DNA of 33,444 bases from Halocafeteria seosinensis. Its lineage: Eukaryota > Sar > Bigyra > Bicosoecida. The stretch covers positions 1-33,444 of the forward strand of contig LVLI01000805.1 of the NCBI GenBank assembly GCA_001687465.1, read 5' to 3'. Below are positions 30,701-33,444 of the stretch, piece by piece. The position numbers and the translations under genes are program-made. Each line of letters opens with the position of its first letter. Position 1 is the first letter of the stretch. Below the pieces are notes generated by a model. It was not told where the DNA came from and made no database searches. It was given only the letters and a program-made list of their open reading frames with translations.

Positions 30701-32170
30701 ACTTCTTCATTCGCCCAGCAAGTAAAGTGGATGCGGCTATTGCCTGTACTGTTCGAAGGTGTACGGGACCATCAAGTTTTTTATCCCCATCCTCTGGGTA
30801 TTGCTACCGTGAGTAGAAAGCCTGGTAAGATTGTGACGAACCCGCTCTCGCTGTATCCGACTCCGTTGTCGCTGAAGGATCAGCATGATGTGGTGACCCT
30901 GTCTGGGCAAGGACAAGCTCGTTCTGTACAATTATCGCTCTGGAGAATGTTGCAATCATCGTGGAGTAACCGATACAAAGCTTGCCGGGAAATGATTGGA
31001 AGATGGTCAGGGTTGATTCTGGGGGTGTTTGCGACAGTGCAAGATGGTCCGAGACTTGGTATTCGGTGTGACGTGCTAGAGAGTCGTGCTGGAATGTGGC
31101 ATAACCTGGTTATCCCACCCCAAAGAGAAGTATGGACTCGAGACTGTGTCCTACCATTGGTAGAGAAAGTGGCCAACGCCTCCACAACAATCCGCTCGTT
31201 CTTGGGGAATGATGGTGGTGATTCTCGTCCCGGTGACGAAGCTACCGATAGCGTTACTCAGGAAGCGTTTGAGGAAGCGACCAGAGTGATGGAAACTTTC
31301 TGTTGCTGCCTCGCCACAGTGGCCGTGTTTCCGGGGTCTATCGCATCTTCTGTGCAATTACTGTTTCTCCCTACCCTCATCAATACGCAGAATCATCCCC
31401 GACCAGAGATCAAGGAATTGCTAAATGGTACACTAAGCAAGACTGTTGCGGAATTGCGGCTGGCAAAACCTCATATTCATGACACTCTGGAGAACTTTTT
31501 GTGCTTCCCAGATAAGGTGAAGGGCTCAAGCATGGATCAACTTGCGGACTTTCCGTTTTTGTTCCTGCGGGATACCCTAAAAGAAGCGAGTAATTCCAAC
31601 TCATGGCACACGAAGTGTTACGCCATCCATGCCGCGGCAACCATCTTGTTTTATCATCATTTATCCTCGAAGAAGGGTCAGCAACAGATTCTATTCGAGT
31701 TCTTGATCCAGAGTCTTGCTGACGCACAAATTAAGGCTCGAGAAGCTGCTGGCTCCGCGTTACGCAAAATCATACCTACCCTCTCCGGTTCTGAGCAAAG
31801 CCAACTTGCACAACGGCTGTTAAAACACGCCACATCGAAAATGGCCCCCAAGCCGAACCAAAAGGAGACATCCGAATCGCAGACAAAATACGAAAAGTCG
31901 CTGCGGAGACGACATGCGGGCATATTGGGTCTGGGTGCAATCATTAGGTCCCATCCATTCGACGTTCCGCCGTTTCTCCCTGAAATCTTGGCTATCGTGG
32001 TTGGTCGAGCTTCTGATCCGGAGCCTGTGGGAACTGAAGCTAAAGCAATTGTTACTTCTTTTAAGGAAACTCATCACAGTGAATGGCATAACCGTCATAG
32101 TGTTAAGTTTAGCAGTGACCAACTGGATGCTCTGTCGCAGATTGGAGAGGAGTTGTCTTATTTTGCATAG
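24776..32170 (+). CDS. PSME4: Proteasome activator PA200/Blm10 (PSME4 family)
   Basis: Predicted join 24776-25171, 25235-25402, 25466-32170; about 2422 residues. Intron 1 (63 bp, phase 0) contains a stop. Intron 2 (63 bp) is open in frame, but its removal gives LKKQKSESSR/IRISWRCLYEKM, matching the family's N-terminal WRPLY region. PA200/Blm10 caps the 20S proteasome in nucleus and cytosol as a HEAT-repeat solenoid. The last 88 residues match the family's C-terminal domain (RRHAGILGLGAII, HPFDVPPFLPEIL, a FKETHHSEWHN box, FSSDQLDAL). The protein ends ELSYFA, where human and yeast members end YYA. It is longer than human (about 1840) or yeast (about 2140). The divergent promoter region upstream is duplicated. 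Confidence 0.9.
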
Positions 32171-32393
32171 TGAAATTATGAGACAATTTGTGATCCATTT
32201 TTGTCGGCGAGCAGTGGAAGAATATCGCGTATGTAACTATTCGTTTACGTATTTGCCTCTGTTTGGACAAGGTTACATCTTTCAGCGTGATGATCACATG
32301 ATCCAAACATAGGCTATCGATCGTGATTTAAAGCCCAGCCAAAGTCAACGATAACAATACTTGGCATCTCAACCTGTTACCGTGCGGTTGGGT
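32171..32393. other. Intergenic, 3' of PA200-like gene
   Basis: 223 bp between the PA200-like stop codon and a GLUG-family tail fragment on the opposite strand. It should contain the PA200 3' UTR. Nothing else is recognised. Confidence 0.3.
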
Positions 32394-32831
32394 CTAAACC
32401 GGTAGAAACATGATGCTGAGTGCCAGTTTCCCCGTGGTTGAAGGGCTACTTGTTTCCGTTTGGGAAGATGTCGAGGTGACACGTTTTGTAGGTGTTCCGG
32501 TGGATGTCCCAGTCGGTGTGGTACTCGCAGCTTCGTTGGAGGCCCTCGTTTGGGTCTGCGATCCCGCCGATGGAGTAGCACTGGCAGAGCGTGTGGAGGT
32601 ACTCGAAGGAGACTCCGGCATTGCCGTTGTCGTTGATGGAGTCAAGGAGGGTGAAGAATTCGGATCTGGGGGTAGTTGAAAGCGTAGAATCGGCAGCAGA
32701 TTTTCCTCTTCGTCGTCATCAACGACACTTGCTCCTCCATGTAAAGCCCATACGTCCTCCGACCACCCTCCCAGTTGATACGGTTGTCCCCGTATGTCCG
32801 TCAAATCATTGACACTGGAAAGCGACGCCAA
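32394..32831 (-). pseudogene. GLUG-family tail fragment (copy D)
   Basis: An open frame without an ATG at its 5' end. It begins at the family's conserved block (DLTDIRGQPY...WSEDVWALHGG...LLPILRFQLP) and runs through the Ser/Thr/Pro stalk. It ends KLALSIMFLPV without the VLPAQRPKR end seen in copies A, B and C. No GLUG repeat or membrane segment precedes it; immediately upstream lies the 3' flank of copy C. It is best read as a truncated duplicate, possibly transcribed but unlikely to make a functional surface protein. Confidence 0.65.
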
Positions 32832-32871
32832 CGGACGAGGTTCCTTGAAATGCCTGTCCGGCCGAACATCT

Positions 32872-33444
32872 TCAGCCGTTTACTATGCGTTTGGATCTTT
32901 GAGCAGGTAGTACAGTGTCCTCGTCAAACTGATCGTCTGGTTTATCCGTAACTGAAGCGCTATTTGTTTCGGAAGCTGTGGGGATGGAGCTTCGAGTCGG
33001 AGTCAAGCTCGACGATGAGGTTCCTGTCGTCGTCGGAAAACTTCTGGTAGAAGATGAAGCCGAGCAAGTAGATGTCGAAGCTGGTGTAGCACTTTTTGGA
33101 GCACCTGACGAGTCTCTGACCTAGCGGTCGTCGACGTGAAAGTGGAAGTTTGAGTAAGTGTCAAAGTTGGGGTGGGGCTTGCCGTTCCAGTTGGAGTCCT
33201 TGTTTGGCTATGCGATGACGATGTCGATGGAGTGGGGGTACAGCTGCTTGAAGGAGTTTCCGACCTTGTCATTGTCGTTGTTGGTGTCGCCATGGGTGAA
33301 GGAGTAAGACTCGCTGGTACTTGAAAGCGTAGAATTGGTAGCAGATTCTCCTCGTCGTTATCTAACGCCCATACGTCCTCAGACCACTCTCCCGGTTGAT
33401 ACAGTTGTCCCCATATGTCCGTCAATTCATTTGAATTGTCTGTA
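32872..33444 (-). pseudogene. GLUG-family tail, frameshifted and cut by the window edge (copy C)
   Basis: Enters from the right on the minus strand, so its GLUG repeats would lie outside the window. The conserved block (LTDIWGQLY...WSEDVWALD...LLPILRFQVP) and the start of the stalk read in one frame. Near 33104-33114 the Ser/Thr/Pro composition jumps to another frame (GAPKSATPASTSTCSA), and the original frame turns into Leu/Arg-rich residues ending at 33003. Compared with copy A one base appears to be missing there. The second frame continues to a family-like end, VLPAQRSKRIVNG, and stops at 32872. A sequencing error would give the same picture. Confidence 0.65.

Overview
The window reads as nuclear DNA of a unicellular stramenopile alga, most probably a diatom. 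The genes are large and widely spaced. They carry short GT-AG introns (about 60 to 140 bp), there are no operons or ribosome-binding sites, and the proteins are typically eukaryotic: a Vps39/TGFBRAP1-type tethering factor, a PA200/Blm10 proteasome activator, an armadillo protein, a multi-EF-hand protein and GLUG-like cell-surface proteins. The diatom assignment is inferred from gene style, not from a marker gene.

Left edge (1-7654): a GLUG-repeat surface-protein gene enters from the left on the + strand (1-1167). About 4.5 kb without a convincing intact gene follows (1168-5698). It is filled with diverged direct repeats and broken reading frames. A complete second member of the GLUG family lies on the - strand (5699-7654).

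Centre (8177-24182): a roughly 2045-residue Vps39/Vps3/TGFBRAP1-family gene (+). Then an armadillo-repeat gene (-) and a multi-EF-hand gene (+) sit head to head across about 645 bp. I reconstructed both from splice sites, and both predicted proteins start with an MGxxxS N-myristoylation signal. The EF-hand gene converges, with only 32 bp between stop codons, on an ankyrin gene (-) whose repeats have a regular period of about 39 residues instead of 33.

Right part (24183-33444): the ankyrin gene and a PA200/Blm10 gene (+, about 2422 residues) share a divergent promoter region. That region contains a near-perfect 156-bp tandem duplication carrying CACGTG and TATAAG. The window ends with two broken tail fragments of the GLUG family (-), so the family appears four times in 33 kb in various states of decay.

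No rRNA, intact tRNA, CRISPR array, complete transposon or viral gene was seen. The points most worth following are the armadillo gene whose exons are multiples of one repeat (123, 246, 123 nt), the paired myristoylated Ca2+/armadillo proteins, the 39-residue ankyrin solenoid, the duplicated divergent promoter, and the PA200 C-terminus YFA in place of the usual YYA.
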